Source of the DNA: Flavobacterium sp. IMCC34852
GTDB lineage: Bacteria > Bacteroidota > Bacteroidia > Flavobacteriales > Flavobacteriaceae
NCBI RefSeq assembly: GCF_030643905.1
Contig: NZ_CP121446.1
Location: forward strand, 1,116,001 to 1,180,000
DNA length: 64,000 nt
Direction: 5' to 3'
The translations under genes and the position numbers were made by a program. The notes beneath the pieces were generated by a model. It was not told the origin of the DNA and did no database searches. It was given only the letters and a program-made list of their open reading frames with translations. Below are positions 53,142 through 62,351 of this stretch, piece after piece (position 1 is the first letter of the stretch; every line of letters starts with the position of its first letter).

Positions 53142-54035
53142 TTAGTTCAAACTGAAAGTATAAATTATCTTTCCAACTTGTTTTTCGGGCGCATTGGCAT
53201 CAGCTTGCCATCTGGTTTGCATGGCTGCAATTTTTGCTTGGTCGAGCAAACATTTCGCCGTATTGGTTGTGCCTTGAACTCCGGCGGTAACACTGACTGT
53301 ATTTCCGTTTCGATCAACTGTAACCTGCACGGCTACTCTTCCTTGTTCCTGACAAGTGTAATCCGGTTGTGGTTTACTCAAAGCTTTTCGGTTTCCTAGG
53401 GAATAACCTGAACCACTGCCGTTGCCACCACCATTTCCGCTTCCATTTCCTGAACCTGTTCCCGAACCTGTTCCGGTTCCGGTTCCACTGCCGTTTCCGC
53501 CGCCAGAACCTGTTCCACTGCCGTTACCGTAATAACCGCTTGAATTTAGGTTGCCGTTAGCACTTCCTTTGTTACCGCCTTTAGTGTCATTACCATCGCC
53601 ACCTTTATTGCCTAAAATACTTGATAAGGCATCATTGGCATTTTTGGAAACTTTTGGTTTTTCCGGTGCGGGTTTGATGTCTTTTTTAGGAACTACAGGA
53701 GTTGGTGTTTTCTTGATGTCTTTTTTAGGAATGGCTACATTGGTATCGTCATCGTCATTTTCATCCGAAATGATATTGTCTTCAGGAGAAGTTGTCGTTG
53801 GGGCTACTTTAGCTTGGTCTTTTACATTTAAGACTTCGCTTTTGTAATTATCGCCCATACCGTAATCACTGTCGCCAAAGTTCATCTCAATACCGCCACC
53901 GCCACCGCCGCCCATGATTTTCATGTCAGCCGGAGGCCAAAAACGCAATAAGAAAAGTAAAAGAATCAATAAAGCATACACTACAGTAGTAATGGCTAAG
54001 GATTTTTTATCGTCATTGGATAGTTCAAAACTCAT
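53142..54035 (-). CDS. TonB-family energy transducer with Gly/Ser-rich linker
   Basis: 297 residues. One N-terminal TM segment (about 14-35, AITTVVYALLILLLFLLRFW), then an acidic and Pro/Lys-rich stretch (PKKDIKKTPTPVVPKKDIKP), then a long Gly/Ser/Thr/Asn-rich linker (about 140-215) and a C-terminal TonB domain (CQEQGRVAVQVTVDRNGNT to GKIIYTFSLN). The usual Pro-rich linker is partly replaced by a Gly/Ser linker. It faces exbB-exbD convergently, so it is likely the TonB partner of that pair. The linker DNA is low in complexity (53400-53560). Confidence 0.88.
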   Translation of the reverse strand: MSFELSNDDKKSLAITTVVYALLILLLFLLRFWPPADMKIMGGGGGGGIEMNFGDSDYGMGDNYKSEVLNVKDQAKVAPTTTSPEDNIISDENDDDDTNVAIPKKDIKKTPTPVVPKKDIKPAPEKPKVSKNANDALSSILGNKGGDGNDTKGGNKGSANGNLNSSGYYGNGSGTGSGGGNGSGTGTGTGSGTGSGNGSGNGGGNGSGSGYSLGNRKALSKPQPDYTCQEQGRVAVQVTVDRNGNTVSVTAGVQGTTNTAKCLLDQAKIAAMQTRWQADANAPEKQVGKIIYTFSLN

Positions 54036-54111
54036 AACTATTCTTTTGTTCGTTAAAGTTATAACGCTTAAAAGTACTAAATATTGTGTAAACCTCGCTG
54101 TTAATTTTTTA

Positions 54112-55338
54112 CTAAACTAATTGTTTCAGTGCAATTTCAAAGGCAGTCGCGCTGATATTCTTCTTGTCAGAATTCAAAGCATGCGCTTTGTCCAAAGCCT
54201 TTTTAATGGTTTCCGAAATGTCGTAGAAAATGGCTTCGTCAGTCATTTGTACTTTTTTCTCCATGAAATAGGCAAAAACTCTCGCCATACCACAATTGGA
54301 GATGAAATCCGGAATCAAACTTACTTTGCTATCTGTCTCTTCCATAATCGGGCCAAAAAATATTTCCTTGTCGGCAAACGGTACATTCGCGCCACAAGAA
54401 ATCACCTCTAAGCCATTCGTGATTAAGCTATCGATTTGGTCTTTGGTTACCAATCTTGAAGCGGCACATGGCGCAAAAATATCAGCACCTAAAGTCCATA
54501 TTTTTTCGTTGATTTCATTAAACGGAATCATATTTTGGGCTACCAATTTATTACCGTCTTTATTCAGGAACATCATTCTGATTTCTTCAAAAGAAAAACC
54601 TTCTTCGTTGATCACACCACCATCGCGGTCAATGATTCCGACAACTTTGGCACCCATTTCGGCCAAATAAAAAGCAGCAGCCGAACCTACATTTCCAAAT
54701 CCTTGTACAATCGCTTTTTTGCCTTGAACATCTCCGCCATAAATATTATAGAAATGACGAACCGCTTCAGCAACGCCAAAACCGGTAATCATGTCGGCTA
54801 CAGTATATTTTCTTAAAACATCCGGAGAGAATTTTGGGTTTTCGATTACCTTAATTACGCCGTGACGCAATTGCCCAATTCTATTGATTTTATCAGCTTC
54901 TGTTGGTTTGAAATGCCCGTTGAAAACCCCTTCTTGCGGATGCCAAACGCCACATTCTTCCGTGAAAGGAATAACTTCGTGGATTTCGTCAACATTCAAA
55001 TCACCACCGGTTCCGTAATAACTTTTTAACAAAGGAGAAACGGCTTTATACCAACGTTGTAACACACCTTTTTTGCGTGGATCATTCGGGTCGAAATTGA
55101 TGCCTGATTTAGCACCACCAATCGCCGGACCTGAAACAGAGAACTTCACTTCCATAGTTTTGGCTAATGACAATACTTCATTCATGTCTAGTCCTTTTCT
55201 CATTCTCGTTCCACCACCGGCAGCACCGCCACGAAGGCTATTGATTACTGTCCATCCTTCGGCTTCTGTCTCAGCGTCTTTCCAGTTGAATACGATTTCG
55301 GGTTCTTTGTTTTCGAATTTTTTTAATAAGTCTTTCAT
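54112..55338 (-). CDS. Glu/Leu/Phe/Val-family amino-acid dehydrogenase
   Basis: An NAD(P)-dependent oxidative deaminase. The 408-residue protein has GGGTRMRKG (43-50), the catalytic-lysine region KFSVSGPAIGGAKSGI (65-80), and a Rossmann domain GFGNVGSAAAFYLAEMGAKVVG. The glycine-rich GGAAGGGTRMR run is as in leucine and glutamate dehydrogenases; the substrate cannot be decided by eye. Start ATG at 55338. Confidence 0.88.
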   Translation of the reverse strand: MKDLLKKFENKEPEIVFNWKDAETEAEGWTVINSLRGGAAGGGTRMRKGLDMNEVLSLAKTMEVKFSVSGPAIGGAKSGINFDPNDPRKKGVLQRWYKAVSPLLKSYYGTGGDLNVDEIHEVIPFTEECGVWHPQEGVFNGHFKPTEADKINRIGQLRHGVIKVIENPKFSPDVLRKYTVADMITGFGVAEAVRHFYNIYGGDVQGKKAIVQGFGNVGSAAAFYLAEMGAKVVGIIDRDGGVINEEGFSFEEIRMMFLNKDGNKLVAQNMIPFNEINEKIWTLGADIFAPCAASRLVTKDQIDSLITNGLEVISCGANVPFADKEIFFGPIMEETDSKVSLIPDFISNCGMARVFAYFMEKKVQMTDEAIFYDISETIKKALDKAHALNSDKKNISATAFEIALKQLV

Positions 55339-55402
55339 TGTATCTAATCTGAGCTCACTTCAGATTCTTAGTTTTAGTTAGAGTGTAATTTAGTTTGTGG
55401 TG

Positions 55403-55410
55403 CAAATATA
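55403..55410 (-). promoter_or_regulatory. Possible Bacteroidetes -7 element for the dehydrogenase
   Basis: On the minus strand TATATTTG matches TAnnTTTG, about 65 bases before the start at 55338. No TTTG is seen at -33. Confidence 0.5.
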
Positions 55411-55420
55411 GGAATTTGAA

Positions 55421-55448
55421 AATTACGAATTGGGAATTACGAATTGGG
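55421..55448. repeat. Two tandem copies of a 14-bp unit
   Basis: AATTACGAATTGGG occurs twice without a gap. The reverse-strand core AATTCGTAATT recurs with the same 14-base period at 62352-62376. Confidence 0.85.
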
Positions 55449-55614
55449 ATTTATTTATTAAAACTAGTTTTTGCAGAAGTGCTTTTGATTGTTTATGTTT
55501 TAATCAATTTATGATATATTGATTAAATATATTTTAGCAAAAAATTATGAGATTTGTTTTAGATTTTGTTTTAATATTATAGAATGTTTTGTAGTCGTTT
55601 TTAAATGTAGTCTT

Positions 55615-56541
55615 ATGAAAAAACTATTTTTTATTATTTGTCTTTTTTGGTTTTATGCTGCCAATGCAATTACTTATCCAATTTCGCCAAGACCTTTACG
55701 GATGCTAGTGTCAGAGAGCAAACATATCATTGTTGGACATGTAATTAAAGTAGAAAAAATAACACGTAAAATAAATAGAAAGCAAAGTGATACAGATACA
55801 TTTGCTTATATTGTAGTCAATGAAAGATTGCAGGGAAGCATAAAAGATGACACTATCAAAATTGAGTTTGAACCAGGTATGATTTGTCCGGCTTCTGATA
55901 TGTATTATGAAAACACAGATGTATTGGCTTTTTTAGATGAAGAAAACGGAAAGTACGCAACACATGCTTTATCCTATGGTTCGAAGACTTTAGATAAAGA
56001 AGGAATAGCAATCTACAAAGAGCGAATTCAGGAAATACAGTCGATATTGAAAGTGGACAATACGATAGAACAACTCAAACAAACCGTTGAATGGCTCGTT
56101 AAATGTGCCGAGAATCATTATACCCAATGGGAAGGTACTTTTGAATTGTCGCCCGATAGTCATTTTATGTCGTTTTATTCCAGATCGAAAGCTCCCGATT
56201 TTGAATTATTGCTTTCCAATGATCAAAAAGAAAGATTGAAAACAGCTTTAATTAAGTCAGCTGACCAGTCGTATCTTGATTTAGGTCTTGTTGATTTGGT
56301 TTACGAAGGAAATGAAAATGAAATAGACGCTTTAATGTTAAAGAATTTGAAAGCTTTGGTTGATGAAGACTATAATTGGTTTGCTTCAGATTATATGCAA
56401 AGACTTGTGCATCTGAATAATTCCGATGAGGCCAATAAATTAATTAAGGATTTTGATGATGTAATTATGGACTATGATAAAGATAAAAAAGGGAAAGCTA
56501 TAATTCTCAAATTCATATCACTTATCGAAAATAAACCCTGA
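55615..56541 (+). CDS. Secreted protein of unknown function
   Basis: 308 residues from the ATG at 55615; the frame is open upstream to 55519 but the signal peptide MKKLFFIICLFWFYAANA starts here. The N-terminal ~130 residues have beta-strand character (SKHIIVGHVIKVEKITR, then FAYIVVNERLQGSIKDDTIKIEF, a pattern seen in many secreted Bacteroidetes proteins of unknown function), then a helical part. No enzyme motif was recognised. Its last 24 bases overlap the end of the convergent anmK gene. Confidence 0.75.
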   Translation: MKKLFFIICLFWFYAANAITYPISPRPLRMLVSESKHIIVGHVIKVEKITRKINRKQSDTDTFAYIVVNERLQGSIKDDTIKIEFEPGMICPASDMYYENTDVLAFLDEENGKYATHALSYGSKTLDKEGIAIYKERIQEIQSILKVDNTIEQLKQTVEWLVKCAENHYTQWEGTFELSPDSHFMSFYSRSKAPDFELLLSNDQKERLKTALIKSADQSYLDLGLVDLVYEGNENEIDALMLKNLKALVDEDYNWFASDYMQRLVHLNNSDEANKLIKDFDDVIMDYDKDKKGKAIILKFISLIENKP

Positions 56542-57585
56542 TGAATGATCTTTCTTCGCGCCGGTCACACTACTCAAAACATTAATCTCTTTCCTTAACT
56601 TTAATACACCAAGCAAGGCAAAAATCAAAGCTTCTTTATATTCTAAAGTTTTAGCATCGGGAACAATTAGTTGCAATTCGGGTAAATAATCCTGCATCGA
56701 ATCTAATAAAAAAGTATTGTATGCGCCACCGCCTGTTACAAGCATATTTCCTCTTCTGTTTGGAAGCGCCAAAGCTGTTTGTTTGGCAATGTGTTTGATA
56801 AAAGTATGCATTTTGTCTTCCATACTCAGGTCGTAACTTTCCATCAGCGGAAGCACAACAGTTTTGACAAATTCAAAGCCTAAAGATTTCGGATAAGGTT
56901 TTTGGTAATAAGATAAATTGTCCAATTCTTCCAATAAAGCCATATCTGTTTCACCGCTTCGAGCAATATTGCCTTTGTCGTCATAAGGTAAACCTAATTT
57001 ATTCGCATAAAAATTTAAAACTGTATTTACCGGCGAAATATCAAAAGCAATTCGTTTGCCGTCTTGTTCAAAAGACACATTCGAAAAACCACCTAAATTC
57101 AAACAATAATCATAATCGGAGAATAAAATTCTATCACCTATTGGTACTAACGGCGCGCCTTGACCACCGAGTTTCACATCTTGCACTCGGAAATCACAGA
57201 CGATGGTTTCGCCAACAATTGGAGCAATTTCTTTTAGATTACCAATTTGTAAAGTGTAACCATTTTGGGGTTGATGCAAAATCGTATGCCCATGGCTACA
57301 AACTGCATCGAGGTTTTTAATCTTGTATTTTAGGATAAAGTCTTTGATGATATTCCCTAAAAGAATCGTGTAGTCTTGATTAAGTTGCTTTAATTCGGCT
57401 TCCGAAAAATCAACCGCGGTACGCAATTTGTTTAACCAATTGTCGCTATAAGAAATGGTCTCACTTTCAAGGATTTTATACTGCCATTTGCGGTCAATTA
57501 CCGTAAAATGAATGTGTGCCAAATCAACGCCATCCAACGATGTGCCCGACATGACACCGATAACCTTATAACTTTCTTTCAACAT
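56518..57585 (-). CDS. anmK: Anhydro-N-acetylmuramic acid kinase
   Basis: A cytoplasmic kinase of the recycling pathway that turns anhMurNAc into MurNAc-6-phosphate. The 355-residue protein has the N-terminal phosphate-binding GVMSGTSLDGVDLAH (10-24), ICSHGHT-like motif SHGHTILHQPQNGYTLQIG, the conserved DFRVQDVKLGGQGAPLVP and LNLGGFSNVSF, and TGGGAYNTFLL near 290, which fit AnmK well. Length is normal. Convergent with the secreted unknown, with a 24-base overlap. Confidence 0.93.
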   Translation of the reverse strand: MLKESYKVIGVMSGTSLDGVDLAHIHFTVIDRKWQYKILESETISYSDNWLNKLRTAVDFSEAELKQLNQDYTILLGNIIKDFILKYKIKNLDAVCSHGHTILHQPQNGYTLQIGNLKEIAPIVGETIVCDFRVQDVKLGGQGAPLVPIGDRILFSDYDYCLNLGGFSNVSFEQDGKRIAFDISPVNTVLNFYANKLGLPYDDKGNIARSGETDMALLEELDNLSYYQKPYPKSLGFEFVKTVVLPLMESYDLSMEDKMHTFIKHIAKQTALALPNRRGNMLVTGGGAYNTFLLDSMQDYLPELQLIVPDAKTLEYKEALIFALLGVLKLRKEINVLSSVTGAKKDHSSGFIFDK

Positions 57586-57605
57586 TGGCTAAATTTACGA
57601 AAACG

Positions 57606-57637
57606 TTTGAAATTGTAACTTTTAAATCCTATTTTTG
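57606..57637 (+). promoter_or_regulatory. Bacteroidetes-type promoter for the acyl-CoA dehydrogenase
   Basis: TTTG (57606-57609), 20 bases, then TATTTTTG (57630-57637) fit the consensus; the gene starts 43 bases after it. Confidence 0.8.
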
Positions 57638-57680
57638 CACACCAAAATTAAAGAAACAACAAACATAATCGTTACAATTT

Positions 57681-58820
57681 ATGGATTTTAATTTAACCGA
57701 AGAACAGTTAATGATTCAACAAGCCGCCAGAGATTTTGCTCAAGCGGAATTGTTACCGGGCGTAATAGAAAGAGACGAACACTCCAAATTTCCAACCGAG
57801 CAAGTCAAAATGATGGCAGATTTAGGATTCATGGGTATGATGGTGGATCCAAAATATGGTGGCGCCGGATTGGACAGTGTTTCTTATGTTTTGGCGATGA
57901 CCGAAATTGCCAAAGTAGATGCTTCTGCGGCGGTAATCATGTCGGTGAACAATTCATTAGTTTGTGCCGGAATGGAAAAATACTGTTCGGAAGAACAAAA
58001 AATGAAATATTTAGTGCCATTGGCGAAAGGTGAAGTAATCGGGGCATTCTGTTTGTCAGAGCCGGAAGCCGGAAGTGATGCTTCTTCGCAAAAAACAACC
58101 GCCAAAGACATGGGCGATTACTATTTGTTAAACGGTACCAAAAACTGGATTACCAATGGTGGAACTGCGTCAACTTATTTAGTAATGGCACAAACCGATG
58201 TCGAAAAAGGACACAAAGGTATCAATGCTTTTATCGTAGAAAAAGGTTGGGCCGGTTTCGAAATCGGGCCCAAAGAAAAGAAAATGGGTATTCGCGGTAG
58301 TGATACTCATTCGTTAATGTTTACCGATGTTAAGGTTCCAAAAGAAAACAGAATCGGTGCCGACGGTTTCGGATTCAACTTTGCGATGAATGTCTTAAAC
58401 GGCGGAAGAATCGGAATTGCTTCTCAAGCTTTGGGAATTGCGACCGGTGCTTACGAATTGGCATTGAAATATTCACAAGAACGCAAAGCATTCGGCAAAG
58501 AAATTTTCAAACACCAAGCGATTGCGTTCAAATTGGCCGATATGTATGTAAAAATCACAGCTGCCAAAATGTTAATCATGAAAGCGGCTTGCGAAAAAGA
58601 CGAAGGGAAAGACATTGCTCACAGTGGTGCTATGGCCAAATTATACGCTTCTGAAATCGCTCTAGAAGTAGCCAATGAAGCCGTGCAAATTCACGGAGGT
58701 AACGGTTACGTAGCCGAATACCACGTTGAAAGAATGATGCGCGATTCTAAAATCACACAGATTTATGAAGGTACTTCAGAAATCCAAAGAATTGTAATTT
58801 CAAGAGGCTTGGTTTCTTAA
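57681..58820 (+). CDS. Acyl-CoA dehydrogenase
   Basis: An FAD enzyme that introduces the alpha-beta double bond into acyl-CoA. The 379-residue protein has the N-terminal helical domain, the substrate-binding FCLSEPEAGSDASS, the FAD-contacting NGTKNWITNGG and RKAFGKEIFKHQAIAFKLADM, the IHGGNGYVAEYHVERMMRD segment, and the catalytic glutamate in YEGTSEIQR (Glu363). The range of acyl chains (short-chain or branched) cannot be read with confidence. Confidence 0.93.
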   Translation: MDFNLTEEQLMIQQAARDFAQAELLPGVIERDEHSKFPTEQVKMMADLGFMGMMVDPKYGGAGLDSVSYVLAMTEIAKVDASAAVIMSVNNSLVCAGMEKYCSEEQKMKYLVPLAKGEVIGAFCLSEPEAGSDASSQKTTAKDMGDYYLLNGTKNWITNGGTASTYLVMAQTDVEKGHKGINAFIVEKGWAGFEIGPKEKKMGIRGSDTHSLMFTDVKVPKENRIGADGFGFNFAMNVLNGGRIGIASQALGIATGAYELALKYSQERKAFGKEIFKHQAIAFKLADMYVKITAAKMLIMKAACEKDEGKDIAHSGAMAKLYASEIALEVANEAVQIHGGNGYVAEYHVERMMRDSKITQIYEGTSEIQRIVISRGLVS

Positions 58821-58843
58821 AACAAACTTCAAACGATAAAATT

Positions 58844-58870
58844 AACCCTTTCTTTTTGGAAGGGTTTTTT
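58844..58870 (+). terminator. Rho-independent terminator after the acyl-CoA dehydrogenase
   Basis: AACCCTTTC pairs with GGAAGGGTT (one wobble), followed by T. Confidence 0.85.
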
Positions 58871-58897
58871 ATTGGATAAAATTTATACATTTACCTT

Positions 58898-59584
58898 ATG
58901 TATGAAGAATTAAAATATTGGTATCTCCGCGATCACAAATTGTTTTGGACATTGAGTATGAACCAAATCAAACAGTTGTGCATAATTACCGGTTTTAAAA
59001 AAGCCAAAAAAGGCGATATCATATATTTTTCTTCTTCGGATGTACCACGTGTTTTTTTACTTAAAAAAGGGAATATCAAAATTGTTTCCATAGATGAAGA
59101 CGGCAACGAAACCATCAAAGACATTATAGAAAAAGGCGATTTGTTTGGTGAATTAACATTAGAAAGCGACAGAAATTCTAATGAATATGCCAAAGCCTTG
59201 ACTGACGATGTGGCCATTTGCAGTTTTCTCCTATCGGATTTTGAAGATTTGTTGTTGCGCAATCCAAGTTTGGCACTGTCTTACACGAAGTTTGTAGGAC
59301 TGAAATTAAAACGCATCAAAAACAACTACGCCAATTTGGTTTCCAAAGATGCTAAAACCAGATTGCTCACTTTTATCAAAGATTGGGCAGCACGCGATGG
59401 GAAACGCGATGGCAATCGGGTTACGATTCAAAATTATCTTACCCAAAATGACATCGCTCAAATCATTTGTACTTCACGCCAAACCGCTACTGTTTTATTA
59501 AATGAGTTAGAGGAAAACGGCTTGATGCATTATGGTCGAAAAGAAATTATCATAGAAGATATTTCGAAGTTAGTTCGAAAGTAA
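58898..59584 (+). CDS. Crp/Fnr-family transcriptional regulator
   Basis: 228 residues: a cyclic-nucleotide-binding-like beta-barrel (about 30-125, KKGDIIYFSSSDVPRVFLLKKG and IEKGDLFGELTLESD) and a C-terminal winged helix (LTQNDIAQIICTSRQTATVLLNELEENG). No Cys cluster of the FNR oxygen-sensing type is visible, so it may bind a nucleotide or other effector. Target genes are unknown. Confidence 0.9.
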   Translation: MYEELKYWYLRDHKLFWTLSMNQIKQLCIITGFKKAKKGDIIYFSSSDVPRVFLLKKGNIKIVSIDEDGNETIKDIIEKGDLFGELTLESDRNSNEYAKALTDDVAICSFLLSDFEDLLLRNPSLALSYTKFVGLKLKRIKNNYANLVSKDAKTRLLTFIKDWAARDGKRDGNRVTIQNYLTQNDIAQIICTSRQTATVLLNELEENGLMHYGRKEIIIEDISKLVRK

Positions 59585-59597
59585 ATAAGCAAACAGT

Positions 59598-60093
59598 ATG
59601 GTAAAGAAAGTATTGGTCTTAATGGTTTTATTAAGTGTAAGTGCAATAGGGCAGACTTCGCAGATTCAAACTTATATTGGAAAAAAAAGGTTTATATAAG
59701 ATAGATTATAACAAGAGTTGGATAAAAAGTGATAATCAAACAGAATGGGATGCTGTTTTTAATGATACATACAATCTAGTTACTTGCTCTTACAAAGAGT
59801 TTGATTATTTTTTCCCTGAAAAAAGTTTAAAAAAAAGTGTCAAAGAACAATACACAAGTATTGGAAAGGTTACTAATTTTAAAATTCAAAAAAAGAAATT
59901 AAATAATCTTGAGGTTGATTATTTCGAATGTCAACTAGAATATCAGGGTTTCGAATATATTTATCAGGGATTTGTTTATAATGGAATTGGTGGTTCAGTT
60001 GAAATTCAGTTCGGTGTGCAAAAAGAAGGAATAACGCAATACCAAAAATTAATTGATGAATTCTGTCTGGGATTTGGATTGGTAATAGAATAG
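59598..60093 (+). pseudogene. Small secreted protein with a frameshift in an A8 run
   Basis: The signal peptide starts at the ATG at 59598 (MVKKVLVLMVLLSVSAIGQ) but this frame stops at 59697-59699. The rest of the protein is in the +1 frame, up to the stop at 60091-60093 (body GKKGLYKIDYNKSWIKSD... to FCLGFGLVIE). The switch is needed at the run of eight A at 59681-59688: with seven A the frames join without a gap, giving one protein of ~165 residues. It is either a real frameshift mutation, a read error or slippage. No function is recognised. Confidence 0.75.
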
Positions 60094-60162
60094 AAATAAA
60101 TTGTTTTTAATTATTTCACGCCAATTGTAAACTAACCGACAAAACTGCTTTTCATGGCGCTT

Positions 60163-60170
60163 TACTTTTG
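60163..60170 (+). promoter_or_regulatory. Possible Bacteroidetes -7 element for the YHS gene
   Basis: TACTTTTG matches TAnnTTTG and lies 35 bases before the start at 60206. The -33 TTTG is not obvious. Confidence 0.5.
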
Positions 60171-60205
60171 CTTTATCAAATAAGATAATTTAAAAATTAA
60201 AACTC

Positions 60206-60664
60206 ATGAACAAACAAATTCTAATCTTACTGATTGCCTTTATTTCGGTAACCGGTTTGGCGCAAACTTCAAGAGCCACTCATTTCAATTTAGAAAAAAA
60301 AGTAGCCATTCAAGGTTATGATCCTGTGGCGTATTTTACACAGAAAAAAGCAGTAAAAGGGAAAGCGACATTCGCTTCAACCAATGAAGGCGTGACTTAC
60401 TATTTTTCTTCTCAAGCCAACAAAGAAGCTTTCGTTAAAAATCCTTCAAGTTACGAACCTCAATATGGCGGTTGGTGTGCTTTCGCAATGGGCGATTATG
60501 GCGAGAAAGTAGAAATTAATCCGGAAACGTTTAAAGTTTTGGATGGTAAATTGTATTTGTTTTACAACGCTTATTTCAACAATACACTCAAAAGTTGGAA
60601 CAAAGACGAAGTCAATTTGAAGAAAAAAGCCGATGCCAACTGGAAAAAGATTAGTGGTCAGTGA
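60206..60664 (+). CDS. YHS-domain secreted protein
   Basis: 152 residues with a signal peptide (MNKQILILLIAFISVTGLAQ). The YHS domain spans about 35-85 with IQGYDPVAYFTQKKAVKGK and YYFSSQANKEAFVKNPSSYEPQYGGWCAFA. YHS domains are commonly linked with metal binding or enzyme partners; this one has one Cys in GGWCAFA. Function not known. The downstream DoxX gene starts after ~60 bases, possibly in the same operon. Confidence 0.85.
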   Translation: MNKQILILLIAFISVTGLAQTSRATHFNLEKKVAIQGYDPVAYFTQKKAVKGKATFASTNEGVTYYFSSQANKEAFVKNPSSYEPQYGGWCAFAMGDYGEKVEINPETFKVLDGKLYLFYNAYFNNTLKSWNKDEVNLKKKADANWKKISGQ

Positions 60665-60724
60665 TCAGCTGTTAGTGATCAGTAATTATCTTCTAAGTAG
60701 TCTAATAATCTAATAATCTATACA

Positions 60725-61114
60725 ATGAAAAACCCAATTATACTCTGGATTGTCAAGCTCATCGCAGTCGTAATCCTTTTGCAAACCTTATATTTCAAAT
60801 TCACCGCCGCTGAAGAAAGCGTGTACATTTTTCAAACTTTAGGCATTGAACCTTTTGGTCGAATTGGTTCCGGCGTGGTCGAATTGATTGCTTCGATTTT
60901 GATTTTGATTCCCAGAACAACCTTACTTGGCGCACTTTTAGGATTGGGTACGATGTTAGGTGCCATTTTTTCTCATATATTTGTTTTAGGAATAGAAGTG
61001 CAAAATGATGGTGGAACGTTATTTGTTTTGGCTCTCATCACTTTACTAAGCTGTTTGCTTTTGGTGTATGCGGAGCGAAATAAAATTCCGGATTTATTGC
61101 GATTTAAATTGTAA
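60725..61114 (+). CDS. DoxX-like integral membrane protein
   Basis: 129 residues with four predicted TM segments: IILWIVKLIAVVILLQTLYF, FGRIGSGVVELIASILILIP, LLGALLGLGTMLGAIFSHIF and LFVLALITLLSCLLLVYAE. This plan fits DoxX/MauE-like proteins. It follows the YHS gene; the pair may handle a redox or metal task, but this is only inference. Confidence 0.8.
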   Translation: MKNPIILWIVKLIAVVILLQTLYFKFTAAEESVYIFQTLGIEPFGRIGSGVVELIASILILIPRTTLLGALLGLGTMLGAIFSHIFVLGIEVQNDGGTLFVLALITLLSCLLLVYAERNKIPDLLRFKL

Positions 61115-61163
61115 AACTATTTTTTGACCAAAATCGTAACTATAATTAATCAAACAAAAAAAT

Positions 61164-61652
61164 ATGCTTATTCCGGCGATCTACAAAACTCTTAACGAAT
61201 TATCAGGCTTGGTCTTGCAACTATCAGACGACGATTATTGTTGTCCGTGTCATGATTTAAGCAATGCCACCATTGGCGAACACACGCGTCACATTATTGA
61301 AATGTTTCAGTGTTTGGAAAACCAATATGAAACAGGCGTTGTCAATTATGATAATCGAAAGCGAGATTACCTGATTCAAACCAATACGGCTTTCGCCAAA
61401 GAATGTATCGATACTATTTTGAACCAAGTCGATAAACCCAACAAAAACTTGCAATTGCAACAAATAGTCGATGGCGAAGAGCTATTGATTGATAGTAATT
61501 ACCACCGAGAATTGTTGTACAATTTAGAGCATTGCATTCACCATCAAGCGTTAATCAAAGTGGCGATTATCCAGTCGAAAACCATTGCAATTGATGCCGA
61601 TTTTGGCGTAGCACGTTCTACCATCGAATACCGAAAACAATGTGCACAGTAA
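61164..61652 (+). CDS. DinB-like four-helix protein
   Basis: 162 residues. Histidine-containing motifs GEHTRHIIEMFQCLEN (about 33-48) and YNLEHCIHHQALIKVAI (about 118-134) fit the DinB/YfiT superfamily, in which three His bind a metal. The substrate is unknown. Its end overlaps the next gene by 13 bases (61640-61652), which suggests translational coupling. Confidence 0.8.
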   Translation: MLIPAIYKTLNELSGLVLQLSDDDYCCPCHDLSNATIGEHTRHIIEMFQCLENQYETGVVNYDNRKRDYLIQTNTAFAKECIDTILNQVDKPNKNLQLQQIVDGEELLIDSNYHRELLYNLEHCIHHQALIKVAIIQSKTIAIDADFGVARSTIEYRKQCAQ

Positions 61653-62350
61653 GTTTTGTCAACACCAATGGTAAAATTATCATTACTTCTAATCGTGATG
61701 AGAAAATCATTCGACCGAATGCCATTGAACCTAAAACTTATCACATCAATAATAAGAAAGTTATCTTCCCTAAAGACAATAAAGCCGGCGGTACTTGGTA
61801 TGCCATCGATGAACATTCTAATGTCTTGGTTCTGCTAAATGGTGCCGAAGAAAAACATACTTTAAAAAACAGTTATCGCAAAAGTCGTGGTCTGATTGTA
61901 CTCGATTTAATCAGCAGCGAATCGCCTTTTCAGGCTTGGCAAACGATTGATCTAAACGATATCGAACCGTTTACTTTGGTCTTATTCGAAAACCAAAAGC
62001 TCTATCAATTGCGTTGGAATGAGCTGGCCAAAAGCACTTTAGCATTGGATACGAATCAAAGTCATATTTGGTCGTCATCAACATTATATTCGAAAGAAAT
62101 TCGAGAAAAAAGAGCGAATTGGTTTTCTACTTTCCTCGATACACAACCCGAAGTCAACGAAGAAGAACTATTCAACTTTCACCGTTATACCGAAGAAGAC
62201 AACACCGAGCACGGCTTAGTCATCAACCGAAATGATATTTTAAAAACACTTAGCATCACGCAAACCGTAATCGAAAAGAACAAAGTTGCCATTCATTACA
62301 ATGATTTGATTGCCGAAAAAGATTTTTCTAACGTGTTTCTATCACTTTAG
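61640..62350 (+). CDS. NRDE/TANGO2-family protein
   Basis: 236 residues. Begins MCTVSF and has the family motif SNRDE (17-21), followed by GGTWYAIDEHSNVLVLLNG, both typical of NRDE/TANGO2 proteins. The N-terminal Cys2 suggests an Ntn-hydrolase-like fold. The biochemical role of the bacterial members is not settled. Overlaps the DinB-like gene by 13 bases. Confidence 0.88.
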   Translation: MCTVSFVNTNGKIIITSNRDEKIIRPNAIEPKTYHINNKKVIFPKDNKAGGTWYAIDEHSNVLVLLNGAEEKHTLKNSYRKSRGLIVLDLISSESPFQAWQTIDLNDIEPFTLVLFENQKLYQLRWNELAKSTLALDTNQSHIWSSSTLYSKEIREKRANWFSTFLDTQPEVNEEELFNFHRYTEEDNTEHGLVINRNDILKTLSITQTVIEKNKVAIHYNDLIAEKDFSNVFLSL

Positions 62351-62351
62351 G

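Noticed and set aside
53400..53560. Tandem DNA repeat of special function in tonB
   Set aside because: It is explained by the codons of a Gly/Ser-rich linker.
59598..60093. Programmed ribosomal frameshifting
   Set aside because: There is no second signal (such as a stem or known heptamer use) beyond the A run. A mutation or read error is simpler.
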